From positions 1-37,997 of the IMG/VR virus record IMGVR_UViG_3300042518_000947: a DNA stretch of 37,997 nucleotides. One strand, written 5' to 3'. A model generated the notes under the pieces. It was not told the origin of the DNA. It saw only the letters and a program-made list of their open reading frames with translations, and made no database searches. This stretch comes from a virus. The stretch's first letter is position 1. Every line of letters begins with the position of its first letter. Below are positions 1-8,090 of the stretch, one piece after another. Position numbers and translations under genes: made by a program.

Positions 1-207
1 CACGACCGACCAAGCGTCAGCGACCCACGCGACGCCTGCGAATCGACCGTCGCGGGTCTCGAAACGGTAGTGGTAGCAGCCATCGCCGCACTCAGGGGTC
101 GGCGGCCAAGCGCACTGCGGGCGCGGGTCGGCTTCGTCGATGAGGCCCGGGCGGTCGTTGGGGGCGGTGCAGGCGGCGAGGACGGCGGCGATGATGATGC
201 GGTGCAT
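1..207 (-). CDS. Putative small lipoprotein (partial, 3' end outside window)
   Basis: Reading leftward from an ATG at 207, the frame stays open to the window edge (69 codons, no stop), so the C-terminus is missing. The N-terminus MHRIIIAAVLAAC is a short signal peptide ending in a lipobox (LAAC), which predicts lipid attachment at Cys13 and anchoring in a membrane. The rest is Pro- and Cys-containing (Cys at about residues 32, 40 and 44), suggesting disulfides. A good ribosome binding site (AAGGGAG, 6 bases before the ATG) sets the start. It is divergent from the gene at 295. I do not recognise a family. In phages such lipoproteins can be outer spanins or superinfection-exclusion proteins, but that is only a guess here. 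Confidence 0.6.
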   Translation of the reverse strand, partial: MHRIIIAAVLAACTAPNDRPGLIDEADPRPQCAWPPTPECGDGCYHYRFETRDGRFAGVAWVADAWSVV

Positions 208-281
208 GATGTCTCCCTTCATTTGCTTTGTGCTTGACGCGGACCGGAATCTTACAACGTGCGGCGCGTGCTCGCGCGTGA

Positions 282-294
282 TACCGTGTGGGGC
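282..294 (+). promoter_or_regulatory. Possible -10 box of a leaderless promoter
   Basis: TACCGT at 282-287 lies 7 bases before the ATG at 295, and no purine-rich ribosome binding site is present. The same hexamer is the -10 box of the XRE promoter at 7961-7966. No convincing -35 hexamer sits 16-18 bases upstream, so this is weak. Confidence 0.28.
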
Positions 295-528
295 ATGTCG
301 ACCACCTACACCCCTCCTCCTTTCGACCCGCCGGACCTCCCCGTCGCATTCAGCGCGCTTTCGTCCGCCTCGCGGACTGCGCTTGCGCTGCTGTGGGTCG
401 GGACGCAGGCGTCGGCGGTCTCGCAACTGCTCGCGATTCAGGCCGTGGAGCTGGACGGCGCCGTGTACCGCCTGACGGTCCGCGGCTATCAGCTCGCCGC
501 GTGGGGCCGTGCGAAAGGGCTTCTCTGA
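295..528 (+). CDS. Small protein of unknown function, first gene of the lysis/surface module
   Basis: A 77-residue protein. An in-frame GTG lies upstream at 259, but the ATG at 295 is preferred because a -10-like TACCGT sits 7 bases before it, as in the leaderless genes elsewhere in the window. The N-terminus is Pro-rich (residues 5-15), followed by a hydrophobic helix-like stretch (about 20-48) and a basic C-terminus. It is not clearly a membrane protein. Its stop overlaps the ATG of the endolysin gene (TGATG), so the two are translationally linked. No family is recognised. Confidence 0.6.
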   Translation: MSTTYTPPPFDPPDLPVAFSALSSASRTALALLWVGTQASAVSQLLAIQAVELDGAVYRLTVRGYQLAAWGRAKGLL

Positions 529-1133
529 TGCTGACACCGTGGGACCCGGCGAGAGGTGCGCGCATCGTCGAGGCCGCCCTGTGCGAGTGGCGCCGGACGG
601 TCATCGAGCCGCCCATCGGCAACGCCGACGACATCCGGGCGTATCTCCGGGCCTGCGGGTTCGGGCGGGCTGACCAATACGCGGCCGATGGCGATGCCGA
701 GTGGTGCGGCGCCTTCGCGGCGTTCTGCTGTATCGCGGCCGGCACTCGGGCGGATGTCGTCCGGGTCAAGTCGAGCCCGGAGTCCGGCGACTTCGCCAGC
801 ACCTATCGCCTCGTCTCGCTGTGCCGTGCCGACCCGCGTCGACGCATCGACCGCGCGGAGGACCTTCGGCCTGGGGATGTCGCAGTCGTCGGGCGGGCCG
901 GGCGTCGGCCATGGGGCGAGCACGTCACCGTCGTCGAGGGCCGGGCGACCCGACGCGAGTTCGCCACCATCGAGGGGAACGCAACCGGCCGACTTGGCGA
1001 CGGGTCGACGGGCGAGGGCGTCGTGCGGCGCGTGCGCTCGGTACTGCCGACAGACCGGGTGCGAGGCTTCATTTTCGGGGTCAGACTGGCCCCTGACGAC
1101 TACATCGCGGAGGTGTCCAGTGGAGCAGAGTGA
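528..1133 (+). CDS. CHAP/NlpC-like cysteine peptidase, probable endolysin
   Basis: A 201-residue protein with the layout of a papain-fold CHAP/NlpC peptidase. The candidate catalytic Cys is Cys60 in EWCGAF, the His is His132 in GEHVTVVEG, and the third polar residue is Asn151 in IEGN. In the CHAP family these cut peptidoglycan cross-bridges or stem peptides, releasing progeny virions. There is no signal peptide and no obvious separate cell-wall binding domain, so export would need a holin; small membrane proteins follow at 2828-3847. The start overlaps the previous stop. The gene order (lysin followed by small membrane genes) supports lysis, although a virion-associated hydrolase is possible. 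Confidence 0.75.
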   Translation: MLTPWDPARGARIVEAALCEWRRTVIEPPIGNADDIRAYLRACGFGRADQYAADGDAEWCGAFAAFCCIAAGTRADVVRVKSSPESGDFASTYRLVSLCRADPRRRIDRAEDLRPGDVAVVGRAGRRPWGEHVTVVEGRATRREFATIEGNATGRLGDGSTGEGVVRRVRSVLPTDRVRGFIFGVRLAPDDYIAEVSSGAE

Positions 1134-1575
1134 GCGCCCGATGCGTCGGGCTCGTATCGCGGGCGCGCTCGCGCTCGTCGTGTTCGTGGTGACGTTCGGA
1201 CTCGCCGGGCTCGCCCGCGCGCAGGACGTCAACGGGGTCGTCGGTACTCGTCACGGGTGCGTCGACGCGACCATCGGGACGTCATGGACCGAGTTGACGT
1301 CCGCGTCGATGGAGTCGTCGACCGGGTCGGCGGCCCTCGCGGCGTCGCTGCACTGGACCGAACTGACCGTCAAGGCCCCGTCTGCGGCCGTCTACGTCTG
1401 CTTGGCTGGGGCTTCGTCATGCGGCGCCAACACCACGAACAAACTCAGCGTGGCGACCGGAGCGACCCTGGTCTTGCCCGTGACCGGGCTGTCACTCCAG
1501 ACCATCTCGCTGTACGGCACCGGCATCATCGGGTCCGCGGTGCAGGTCTGCGGATTCTTCCGGGTGCATCCGTGA
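1120..1575 (+). CDS. Exported protein of unknown function with signal peptide
   Basis: A 151-residue protein starting at GTG 1120, behind a strong GGAGGT with 5-base spacing, and overlapping the end of the endolysin gene by 14 bases. The N-terminus is a basic stretch (RPMRRARIAG), then about 20 hydrophobic residues, then ARAQD, a good signal peptidase I site. The mature part is rich in Ser, Thr, Ala and Val with a beta-like pattern and three Cys (in YVCLAG, SSCGAN and QVCGFF), as in small extracellular or surface beta-domains. No family is recognised. Being next to the fibre-like protein at 1572, it may act at the cell or virion surface. A secreted protein in this place is unusual. Confidence 0.65.
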   Translation: MEQSERPMRRARIAGALALVVFVVTFGLAGLARAQDVNGVVGTRHGCVDATIGTSWTELTSASMESSTGSAALAASLHWTELTVKAPSAAVYVCLAGASSCGANTTNKLSVATGATLVLPVTGLSLQTISLYGTGIIGSAVQVCGFFRVHP

Positions 1576-2831
1576 GCGCCCGGGTCTTCGTCGCGCTCGC
1601 TCTTGGCGTCGCGCTCGCGGTCGTCGGGACTATCGCCACGGCCGGCACGTCGTACACCCCGCCCGCATCGTCCGGCGGCGGCGTCGAGGGGGACGGCACG
1701 GGCATCACGGATGCGTCGGCGTTTCGAACGGAGCTCGGTCTCGGGACCGCGGCCGTGCTCGACACGGGGACGACCGCAAACAAGGTCGTCAAGCTCGACG
1801 CAATGGGGAAGCTTCCTGCCGTCGATGGCTCCGCGCTGACGAACATCGGCGGCGGACTGCCGACCGGCGGGTTGACCTCGCAGGTGCTCCAGAAAGCATC
1901 AAACTTCAACTACGATACGTCGTGGGTCACGCTTGGGGGGGCGGCCTACTACGAGGCATCCTCGTTCGAACCGGCCGACGCAACGCTGACCGAATTGGCC
2001 TCGCTCGTCTGGTCGAGCGGGACGCAGATTCCCGCGTTCCTTGGGACTGACACGGCGTCACTCCTGACGGTGGGGACCGGCGCGCTCGGCATCGTGCAGC
2101 TCGACGGCGACGGCAAGCTGCCGGCGGTCGATGGGAGCGCGCTGACCAACGTCTCCGCGTCGCCGTATACGGCCGACTCGTGGGATACCGTATGGGAGGG
2201 CGCAGACGGCGCGACGGGGTGGACGTTCTCCGCAAACGGTGGCATCGGCACCGTAGACGGCAAGACGGCGGCCCGCATCACGGGCGGGTCGAGTAGTTCA
2301 GAGTCGAGCTACTACAACATCGCCGGGTCTGCTCCCGATGGCTCGTTTGAGGTCCGATGGATGGCCTATGTGAGCGACTACTACGTCACCGGCGATTGGC
2401 AGACTGCGTGGAAAATCTGCGCATTCGGCAAGCGCATCCTCCCGGCGTTCAGCGCGTCCGGCATGACCTTGTACAAGTCGACGGGCGCGTCCGGCGTCGG
2501 CCATCCGAACTCGGCGGTCTTGCTGAATGAGTGGGTGCTCATCACGATGCGCGTGACGTCGCCTGACACCGGCAATACTGCGCCCGATACGCTGGGGGTG
2601 CAGGCACAAATCTGGCTTGGCGAACACCTCGTCTACACGGGGCTTGTGGACCCGGTGAACTCGGCATCTGGGAGCGCAGACCAAGCGGCCGGTGTGTTTT
2701 CGGTGGACCGCTACACTTCGACGGGCACGACGGCCGTTGCGTGGGTCGCGTACCGGGACGGGTTCAACGCGGCCCCTCCATCCTACACCTACCGAGGGCA
2801 GGGCTACGCGGCATCGGTGGCGGCGCCATGA
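1572..2831 (+). CDS. Fibre-like protein with N-terminal signal/anchor segment
   Basis: A 419-residue protein. The GTG start overlaps the upstream stop (GTGA). Residues 1-25 form a hydrophobic signal or membrane anchor, then a Gly/Ser linker. Two copies of a motif ending GKLPAVDGSALTN (encoded near 1792-1848 and 2098-2154) are typical of phage tail-fibre and collar proteins. From about residue 196 a long C-terminal region rich in Trp, Tyr, Gly and Ser looks like a lectin or LamG-type beta-sandwich and could bind glycans. The oddity is the export signal: normal tail fibres assemble in the cytoplasm without one. It could be exported and cell-surface displayed, or the first helix could be a virion anchor. 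The fibre-like character is well supported; its place of action is not. Confidence 0.6.
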   Translation: MSARVFVALALGVALAVVGTIATAGTSYTPPASSGGGVEGDGTGITDASAFRTELGLGTAAVLDTGTTANKVVKLDAMGKLPAVDGSALTNIGGGLPTGGLTSQVLQKASNFNYDTSWVTLGGAAYYEASSFEPADATLTELASLVWSSGTQIPAFLGTDTASLLTVGTGALGIVQLDGDGKLPAVDGSALTNVSASPYTADSWDTVWEGADGATGWTFSANGGIGTVDGKTAARITGGSSSSESSYYNIAGSAPDGSFEVRWMAYVSDYYVTGDWQTAWKICAFGKRILPAFSASGMTLYKSTGASGVGHPNSAVLLNEWVLITMRVTSPDTGNTAPDTLGVQAQIWLGEHLVYTGLVDPVNSASGSADQAAGVFSVDRYTSTGTTAVAWVAYRDGFNAAPPSYTYRGQGYAASVAAP

Positions 2832-3016
2832 CCGGCCGATGGTCGCGGACTGCTCTTGTTGGACTCGCGGCGGTCGCTGGGCTGACGGTGCTCGGCGTCG
2901 CCGGTGTGCTCATGGGTCAGTTGACAGGCTCGGACCTCGTCGCGTTGGCCGGCACGTATGCGGCCGTCATCGGCACGGTCGCGGGTCGGGCGCAGGGACC
3001 GGGGGGCTCGCCGTGA
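2828..3016 (+). CDS. Small membrane protein, holin candidate
   Basis: A 62-residue protein whose ATG overlaps the upstream stop (ATGA). A short basic N-terminus (TGRWSR) is followed by two hydrophobic segments, about residues 7-27 and 33-52, separated by a short Gly/Ser turn, with a polar C-terminus. Small size, two membrane helices and a place just after an endolysin fit a class II holin, which would form the membrane hole that lets the lysin reach the wall. Family membership cannot be shown from sequence alone, and one of the next membrane genes could be the holin instead. Confidence 0.6.
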   Translation: MTGRWSRTALVGLAAVAGLTVLGVAGVLMGQLTGSDLVALAGTYAAVIGTVAGRAQGPGGSP

Positions 3017-3231
3017 CGCGGCTCGTCCAAGCCCTTGTGGCGCTTGCCCGGTGGGTGTTCGTGCGCGGACGGTCGCAGGCAGAGTCGCAGGCGCGCGCCC
3101 GTGACGCTGCGGCAGATGCCCGGCGAGACGCGGACGAGTCGAACCGCATCGCGGATGAATACGAGCGGCTCGACATCGAGGAACACGCGCGCCAGACGCG
3201 GGCGCGCAATGACGTGGAGACGTCGCGATGA
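3013..3231 (+). CDS. Small membrane-anchored coiled-coil protein
   Basis: A 72-residue protein starting at a GTG that overlaps the previous stop (GTGA). Residues 2-17 form a short hydrophobic helix (LVQALVALARWVFV), followed by a highly charged region rich in Ala, Arg, Glu and Asp with heptad-like spacing (about 22-70). This is the shape of an inner-membrane spanin or a membrane-bound lysis regulator, but the hydrophobic helix is short and amphipathic. It lies within a run of four such small genes downstream of the lysin. Confidence 0.55.
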   Translation: MTRLVQALVALARWVFVRGRSQAESQARARDAAADARRDADESNRIADEYERLDIEEHARQTRARNDVETSR

Positions 3232-3530
3232 TGCTGTCAGTGGTGCTCGCACAGGCTGTGACTGTCTGCCCGGTGCATGTCGAGGGTGACACGGGTTACC
3301 CCGTACCCATCGCTCGGCAGTGCGTGGCCCCGGTCGCCGGACTGATCTATCCGTGGGACCATGACCGGCTGGACATGGAGGCCGCGGCACAACTCAGGCG
3401 CAACGCCGAGACGATTCACCGGCTCGAAACGGTCGCCGCGGAACACGCGGACGAACTGCACCCGCTTGGGTGGGTCCTGACGGGCGCGCTGCTCGGCGCC
3501 GGGCTGCTGTACCTTGCGGGGTCGCCGTGA
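3228..3530 (+). CDS. Small membrane protein with N-terminal hydrophobic leader and C-terminal membrane helix
   Basis: A 100-residue protein whose ATG overlaps the upstream stop (ATGATG, a second in-frame Met follows). The N-terminus is hydrophobic (MLSVVLAQAVTVC) and may be a short leader. The middle has an acidic/basic helix (about residues 48-76), and residues 79-97 form a Gly- and Leu-rich membrane helix at the C-terminus. The two hydrophobic ends around a soluble middle could give an N-out or hairpin topology. No family is recognised; the context suggests lysis. Confidence 0.55.
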   Translation: MMLSVVLAQAVTVCPVHVEGDTGYPVPIARQCVAPVAGLIYPWDHDRLDMEAAAQLRRNAETIHRLETVAAEHADELHPLGWVLTGALLGAGLLYLAGSP

Positions 3531-3847
3531 GTACCGCTGAGGCGCTGTCGATGCTGGGGAGCGTCGTCGGCATCGTCGGCGGACTTGGCGCCGTCGGCGT
3601 GCTCGTCGTTCGGTGGGTCGTCCGCGACTCGACGGAGCCGATGAGGGTCGAAATGCAGGGCATGTCGACGGACCTGCGCGTCACGCTCGCCGCGCTCCGC
3701 GAACGGGTCGATCAACACGGCCACCGTATCGAAGAGTTGGAGGACCGCGTCGGCCGCGTCGAGGCGGACAAGGTCGGGCGGGCGGAAATTGACCGGGCCC
3801 TGCGTAAGATTCCGGCCGGCGGGACGCACAAAGACTCTGAGGAGTGA
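3527..3847 (+). CDS. Membrane-anchored coiled-coil protein, holin/spanin-like
   Basis: A 106-residue protein starting at a GTG that overlaps the previous stop. Residues 7-29 form one strong membrane helix (Gly/Val/Leu-rich). Residues 35-80 form a charged coiled coil (ALRERVDQHGHRIEELEDRV), and the tail is basic. One N-terminal helix plus a soluble coiled coil is the layout of haemolysin XhlA-type holin accessory proteins and of inner spanins. It may work with the other small membrane proteins of this operon in membrane disruption. Confidence 0.6.
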   Translation: MSTAEALSMLGSVVGIVGGLGAVGVLVVRWVVRDSTEPMRVEMQGMSTDLRVTLAALRERVDQHGHRIEELEDRVGRVEADKVGRAEIDRALRKIPAGGTHKDSEE

Positions 3848-4103
3848 GTATGCGCGTCCTGCTCGTCGGCGAGGCCCGGTCACTCTCGGACGCAGTCGCC
3901 GAGGTGATGCCGGGCGCGGTCACTGTCTGTGAGGAGACGTTTGCGGGCGCCATGTCGGCGCTCGATACCCGGCCCTGTCTACTCATCACGCCTGACCGCG
4001 TCGGACGGCCGGGTGATACGGGTAGCGGGCTCGACCTCGCCTGTTCTGCGAGAGCCCGGAAAGTGCCGTGCATCCTCGTTTCCGAGGTGTGGCACGATGG
4101 AGC

Positions 4104-4895
<792 letters not shown>

Positions 4896-4899
<4 letters not shown>

Positions 4900-5189
4900 G
4901 GGCGCCACTCCGGGACCGAATCGAGTGCGGCGTGTTCGGCGTCGGTCAGGTACACGACCTGAACGAGCGACCGGCCGGAGACCGGGCCGGACGTGCGCGC
5001 AGTCACGCGGCTTTTGATCGGGTCGATGCCGCGCACGGCGACGCCTTCCACGGCGCCTGCGCGTGACCACGACCAGATTTTCCGGGCCGTGCTGAGCGTC
5101 CACGTCCCCGCGGCGAGGTCGAGCGAATCGAGCTCTCCGAAGAACACCCCTGCCATGTTGTCTCGAATCAGAACGTACTGAGGTCCCAT
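4896..5189 (-). CDS. DUF6948-like small protein
   Basis: A 97-residue protein. The N-terminal part (YVLIRDNMAGVFFGELDSLD, then WTLSTARKIWSWSRAGAVEGVAVRG) follows the pattern of the DUF6948 family as I recall it: a beta-rich domain with a paired 'AGVF.GEL' and 'ARKIW.WS.A' signature, often in phage early regions, with no known biochemical function. A ribosome binding site (GAAGGGAAG) lies just upstream of ATG 5189. The stop overlaps the GTG of the Gly-X repeat gene, so the two are translationally coupled. The family assignment is from memory of the motif. Confidence 0.6.
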
Positions 5190-5240
5190 GTTTCTTCCCT
5201 TCGCTTTCCTCTCAGTGATGCACAGCCGGGCCCGTTGCGT

Positions 5241-5612
5241 TTACGAGCGAGCCCACTCCGCGATGTCGGTATCGCTCATGCCCGCGAATGGCCGGTCGCT
5301 GTACCACGGGGACACGTCAGGGATGAATCGCGGTGAGGTGACGGGCGCCTGCTCCTGCCGAGGTGCATGCCGCTCTTGCTCGCCCTCGCGCACCGTCGAC
5401 TCGACCTCGGTCCACATGCGGTTGACGCACTGTTTGGGGTTGCGCGTGCCGACGATGCGCGCGACTGCCGACCACTGCCGCGGCTGAATCGACAGCACCT
5501 TGATCGACCCGTTTGATGCCGCGATCAGAACGTCTCCGAGCCATGACCGGCGCGTGACGTCCTCGTACGCCGCGTGCAGCCGGTCGATTTCTTCCTGAGT
5601 CCACTTCGACAT
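5241..5612 (-). CDS. Myb/SANT-like DNA-binding protein
   Basis: A 123-residue protein. ATG 5612 is chosen because AAGGGG lies 6 bases upstream; an in-frame upstream ATG at 5636 lacks such support. The N-terminal half has the tryptophan-spaced pattern of a Myb/SANT three-helix domain: KWTQEEIDRLHAAYED (helix 1), PRQWSAVARIVGTRN (helix 2 and turn) and PKQCVNRMW (recognition helix). About 20 extra residues sit between helix 1 and helix 2. The C-terminal half is Pro/Arg/Glu-rich and probably disordered. It lies directly downstream of recT, so it could be a regulator or a DNA-binding helper of recombination or replication. Confidence 0.6.
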   Translation of the reverse strand: MSKWTQEEIDRLHAAYEDVTRRSWLGDVLIAASNGSIKVLSIQPRQWSAVARIVGTRNPKQCVNRMWTEVESTVREGEQERHAPRQEQAPVTSPRFIPDVSPWYSDRPFAGMSDTDIAEWARS

Positions 5613-5685
5613 GTGTTTCCCCTTCATGTGGCGCACCGCGCGCCCCGCAACGCCCCATGGGCGCTCCGGGCCGGGCGGCCCGTCA

Positions 5686-6576
5686 TCAAAGCGGCAGTTC
5701 GTCCTGGTCGACCGGCTCGCGGTCTCGCGGGTCCTCGTTCAAGCCGGTCGGCTCGGGCGGCATCTGGGGCACGGCGAGCCACGCGAGGAACTGCGCGCGC
5801 TTGCCGTTCGTCAGGGCCTTGCAGGCCCATTCCAATCGGGCGCCGTTCCATTCAGCCATCGGAGGGATGTCCGCGTCAGTAATCTCGGATACCCACGCCC
5901 TGAAGGCGGACGGGGCGGCGCCGAGGTCGGCGAGGATGCCGGCGAGGCGCTCGCGGAGGACCTTGACGTCGTGGTCCGGTGTGGGCTCGGGCGCGATGCG
6001 GTCCTTGAGGGGTTTCCGGGCGGTCGTGGTGGATGCCGGTGCGGATGGCGTGACGTCGATGACTCGGTCCACCTTGAGCGGCTCGACGCCGTCGAGTTCG
6101 TCGGGGTCGTAGATGCCGAGCATGAGGTCCGGGTATGCCGCGCGGACGATGGCCGAGAGGCATCGACTCTTGAGCATGGCGCCGGGGTATTTTTTCCAGT
6201 TGTCCTTCCCTGTCAGGCCAGCTCGCTGCGCGTCGTCCCAGGTGAACGACATCCGCATCGGCTCCGGCCACCCGACGCGCTGTGTCTCGTAGGTCGCGAC
6301 CGTGGCCGACAGCTCGACAGGCCGGAGGTACACGCAGACCGAGCGGTCGCGCATGCACAGTGCGGCCATGAGGTCGGCGCTCATCGTCGGCTTGCCCTCG
6401 ATGACGTGAACCGAACGAATCGACTGCATCGGAGCGAGCCCGAGTTCGGCGCCGAGTTGCAGCGTCAGGAACACGTCAGCCGGCCGCTGCCGGAGGTGCT
6501 TTGGCAGGAGGTCGGCGGGCGCGAGAGTCTCGGCCATGCGGACGAGGTTGGTACTTTGGTCGAGGTTGGTACTCAT
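5686..6576 (-). CDS. recT: RecT-family single-strand annealing protein
   Basis: A 296-residue protein. The RecT family binds single-stranded DNA left by a 5'-3' exonuclease and anneals it to a complementary strand. The RecT core is seen as AGxxFGLAPM-like ELGLAPMQSIRSVHVIEGKP at about residues 48-67, followed by SADLM, then the downstream W/K-rich block (DNWKKYPGAMLKSRCLSAIVRAAYPDLMLGIYDPDEL) typical of the family. The C-terminus is acidic (PVDQDELPL), as in other phage annealing proteins that contact the host SSB. ATG 6576 overlaps the exonuclease stop (ATGA) behind GAAGGGG. The pair with the YqaJ-like nuclease makes the function likely. Confidence 0.88.
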   Translation of the reverse strand: MSTNLDQSTNLVRMAETLAPADLLPKHLRQRPADVFLTLQLGAELGLAPMQSIRSVHVIEGKPTMSADLMAALCMRDRSVCVYLRPVELSATVATYETQRVGWPEPMRMSFTWDDAQRAGLTGKDNWKKYPGAMLKSRCLSAIVRAAYPDLMLGIYDPDELDGVEPLKVDRVIDVTPSAPASTTTARKPLKDRIAPEPTPDHDVKVLRERLAGILADLGAAPSAFRAWVSEITDADIPPMAEWNGARLEWACKALTNGKRAQFLAWLAVPQMPPEPTGLNEDPRDREPVDQDELPL

Positions 6577-7481
6577 GCTTTCCCCTTCGATGCAGTGACT
6601 CTGACGCTTCGTGAGATTTCGCCGCGTCGCGTCAGGCTCGCGGCGATGTCCGGGTGATTCGTGCGGAGTGTCTCAAGGTCGATTGTCTCCCTTTGCGAGA
6701 CGACCACCGATACCGTTGCGCCGCCGGCCCGGTACTTCTTGAGCATGCCGGCACTATCTGCCGCGCGCAAGAGGGATTCGCGGGCCTGCTCTTTTTGCGC
6801 GGCGGCCTCGCGTTCGGCCGCTGCGGCGTCGAGGTACGCCCGGACGGCGCCGTCGCAGTCGAGGATGGGCAGCGGGTTGCGCTCGACGTAGACGGGCACG
6901 GGCGGCTCGACGCCGTCCTGCACCGACTGCCAGAACGCACGGAGCTTCGGCACGATGGCCGAGGTGTACCAATCGAGGTCGATGGGCACGTCGACGCGGA
7001 TGGTGTCCCATGCGCCGCCGACGCGGCACACGGCGAGCGCGGCCCGCTCGATGCCGGTGACCCATGCGTAGTGGTGGAGTTGCAGGGTCCAGTCGTCCGG
7101 CACGGTTGTTGGGTCGGCCGGGTCGATGGCCTTGCGACTCATCTTGCAGTCGATGATGAAAATTCCGCCTTCATCGGACCCGAACGCATCGAGCGTCGCC
7201 CCGGCCCACGTTTCGACCGGATGCCGGATGGTCTCCTGTGCCCACGCCGGACCGTGCGGCGTGTCGGCGCCCGACAGGACGGTCCCGAGTCCGGCGGCCT
7301 CGAACTCCCGGAGGATGAACCCTTCCATGTGGTGCCCGGCTCGCATGATGGGCGATGCGCCGGACTTCGACGGGTCGAGGCCGCGCTTCTGTCGCCACAC
7401 TGCGACCGGGCCGCGGTACTCACTGACGCCGAGAATCGCCCCAACGTCGGAGCCGCCGATGTAGGTGGTTCGGTCATCCAT
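6573..7481 (-). CDS. YqaJ-type (lambda exonuclease-like) recombination exonuclease
   Basis: A 302-residue protein of the PD-(D/E)xK YqaJ/lambda exonuclease family, which degrades one strand of double-stranded DNA to feed the annealing protein. Visible motifs are TYIGGSDVGAILG near the start (family N-terminal signature), G49-xxx-E53 (GHHME), Asp98 in GATLDA, the core Asp111-x-Lys113 in IIDCK, and the following LQLHHY. ATG 7481 is preferred: AAGGA lies 8 bases upstream, while the ATG at 7490 touches its own AAGG. It starts inside the end of the preceding small gene and ends overlapping recT. Confidence 0.85.
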   Translation of the reverse strand: MDDRTTYIGGSDVGAILGVSEYRGPVAVWRQKRGLDPSKSGASPIMRAGHHMEGFILREFEAAGLGTVLSGADTPHGPAWAQETIRHPVETWAGATLDAFGSDEGGIFIIDCKMSRKAIDPADPTTVPDDWTLQLHHYAWVTGIERAALAVCRVGGAWDTIRVDVPIDLDWYTSAIVPKLRAFWQSVQDGVEPPVPVYVERNPLPILDCDGAVRAYLDAAAAEREAAAQKEQARESLLRAADSAGMLKKYRAGGATVSVVVSQRETIDLETLRTNHPDIAASLTRRGEISRSVRVTASKGKA

Positions 7482-7743
7482 GGTAGACATCCTTGATTGC
7501 TTGGATTGCCGCATTCTGAACGGCCGCGCGCAGTCGACTCCGCAACTGCAGGGCGGCCATGAACTGACCGCCCTCGTCTTCGACCGACACCGGAACCGCA
7601 TCTTCGATTGCATCCAACATGGAATCAGCCATGCTCTGGATGATGCCGGACGCCCGGCTCCGCTCGTCGGCGATGCCGTACTCTGGTGGGTCGAGCTGGT
7701 AGTCGCCCGCGATTCTGCTTCCGCCGATGGTCACGAAACGCAT
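7474..7743 (-). CDS. Small protein of unknown function in the recombination operon
   Basis: An 89-residue protein with a GGGAG ribosome binding site 6 bases before ATG 7743, which starts one base after the XRE stop. The first 40 residues are polar; the rest (about 33-89) looks all-helical with a pattern of Ala/Ile/Leu and charges, and may dimerise. No cysteine pairs or catalytic motif is seen. It lies between the repressor-like gene and the exonuclease and overlaps the latter, so it probably acts early, perhaps as a recombination accessory. No family is recognised. Confidence 0.65.
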   Translation of the reverse strand: MRFVTIGGSRIAGDYQLDPPEYGIADERSRASGIIQSMADSMLDAIEDAVPVSVEDEGGQFMAALQLRSRLRAAVQNAAIQAIKDVYHG

Positions 7744-7744
7744 G

Positions 7745-7954
7745 TCACACTCCCTTCATCAGTAGCACCACGGGTACGCCCAAGGCGCGCGCCATGGCGG
7801 CGATGGTTTCCGGCGTCCATCCACGGTGGCCCAGTTCAAGGGCCGCGACGGCGGACTGCCGGGTGTTGAGACGGCCTGCCACAATCTCTTGCGTCAAGCC
7901 GAGGTCAGTGCGGAGTTGCCGCACGTTTGCGCTGATTTGTTCGTTTGCAGTCAT
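7745..7954 (-). CDS. XRE/Cro-type helix-turn-helix repressor-like protein
   Basis: A 69-residue protein that is essentially one HTH_3 domain: helix 1 SANVRQLRTDLG, helix-turn-helix LTQEIVAGRLNTRQSAVAALELG, then PETIAAMARALGVPVVLLM. Such proteins bind operators as dimers. The ATG lies 6 bases after a -10 box with no ribosome binding site, so the message appears leaderless. It is first in the leftward operon with exonuclease and recT, and the control region with three repeats lies immediately upstream, so autoregulation is likely. It has no dimerisation or cleavage domain, so it is more Cro-like than CI-like. Confidence 0.85.
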   Translation of the reverse strand: MTANEQISANVRQLRTDLGLTQEIVAGRLNTRQSAVAALELGHRGWTPETIAAMARALGVPVVLLMKGV

Positions 7955-7960
7955 GGGGTG

Positions 7961-7989
7961 ACGGTAAGGCCGGTGCGGATATTCGTCAA
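7961..7989 (-). promoter_or_regulatory. Leaderless promoter of the leftward early operon
   Basis: On the minus strand: TTGACG (7989-7984), 17-base spacer, TACCGT (7966-7961), then 6 bases to the ATG at 7954. The start codon falls at the expected transcription start, so the mRNA would be leaderless. Confidence 0.7.
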
Positions 7990-8051
7990 GCGGATTTCGG
8001 CGAAAAATGAATCAGCGGGCATGGCCGAGAAATCCTTGACGCGGATTCACG
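7975..8051. promoter_or_regulatory. Candidate operator repeats in the divergent control region
   Basis: Three related sequences: GCGGATATTCG (7975-7985), GCGGATTTCG (7990-7999) and GCGGATTCACG (8041-8051). The first two flank the -35 box of the leftward promoter, and the third directly follows the TTGACG of a possible rightward promoter. A regulator bound here could control both directions; the XRE protein or the HTH protein at 8563 are the candidates. Confidence 0.5.
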
Positions 8052-8064
8052 AACTGCGGACGAT
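8036..8064 (+). promoter_or_regulatory. Possible rightward early promoter
   Basis: TTGACG (8036-8041), 17-base spacer, GACGAT (8059-8064), about 26 bases before the ATG at 8091, with GGAGG in between. The -10 box is imperfect. A similar pair, TTGACG-N17-GATGAT, occurs at 10373-10401. Confidence 0.35.
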
Positions 8065-8090
8065 GGGCGGGCGCATCGGAGGCGCACGGT

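Noticed and set aside
5611-7496. Long plus-strand frames opposite recT and the exonuclease gene
   Set aside because: They are antisense shadows in G+C-rich DNA; the minus-strand proteins have clear family motifs and ribosome binding sites.
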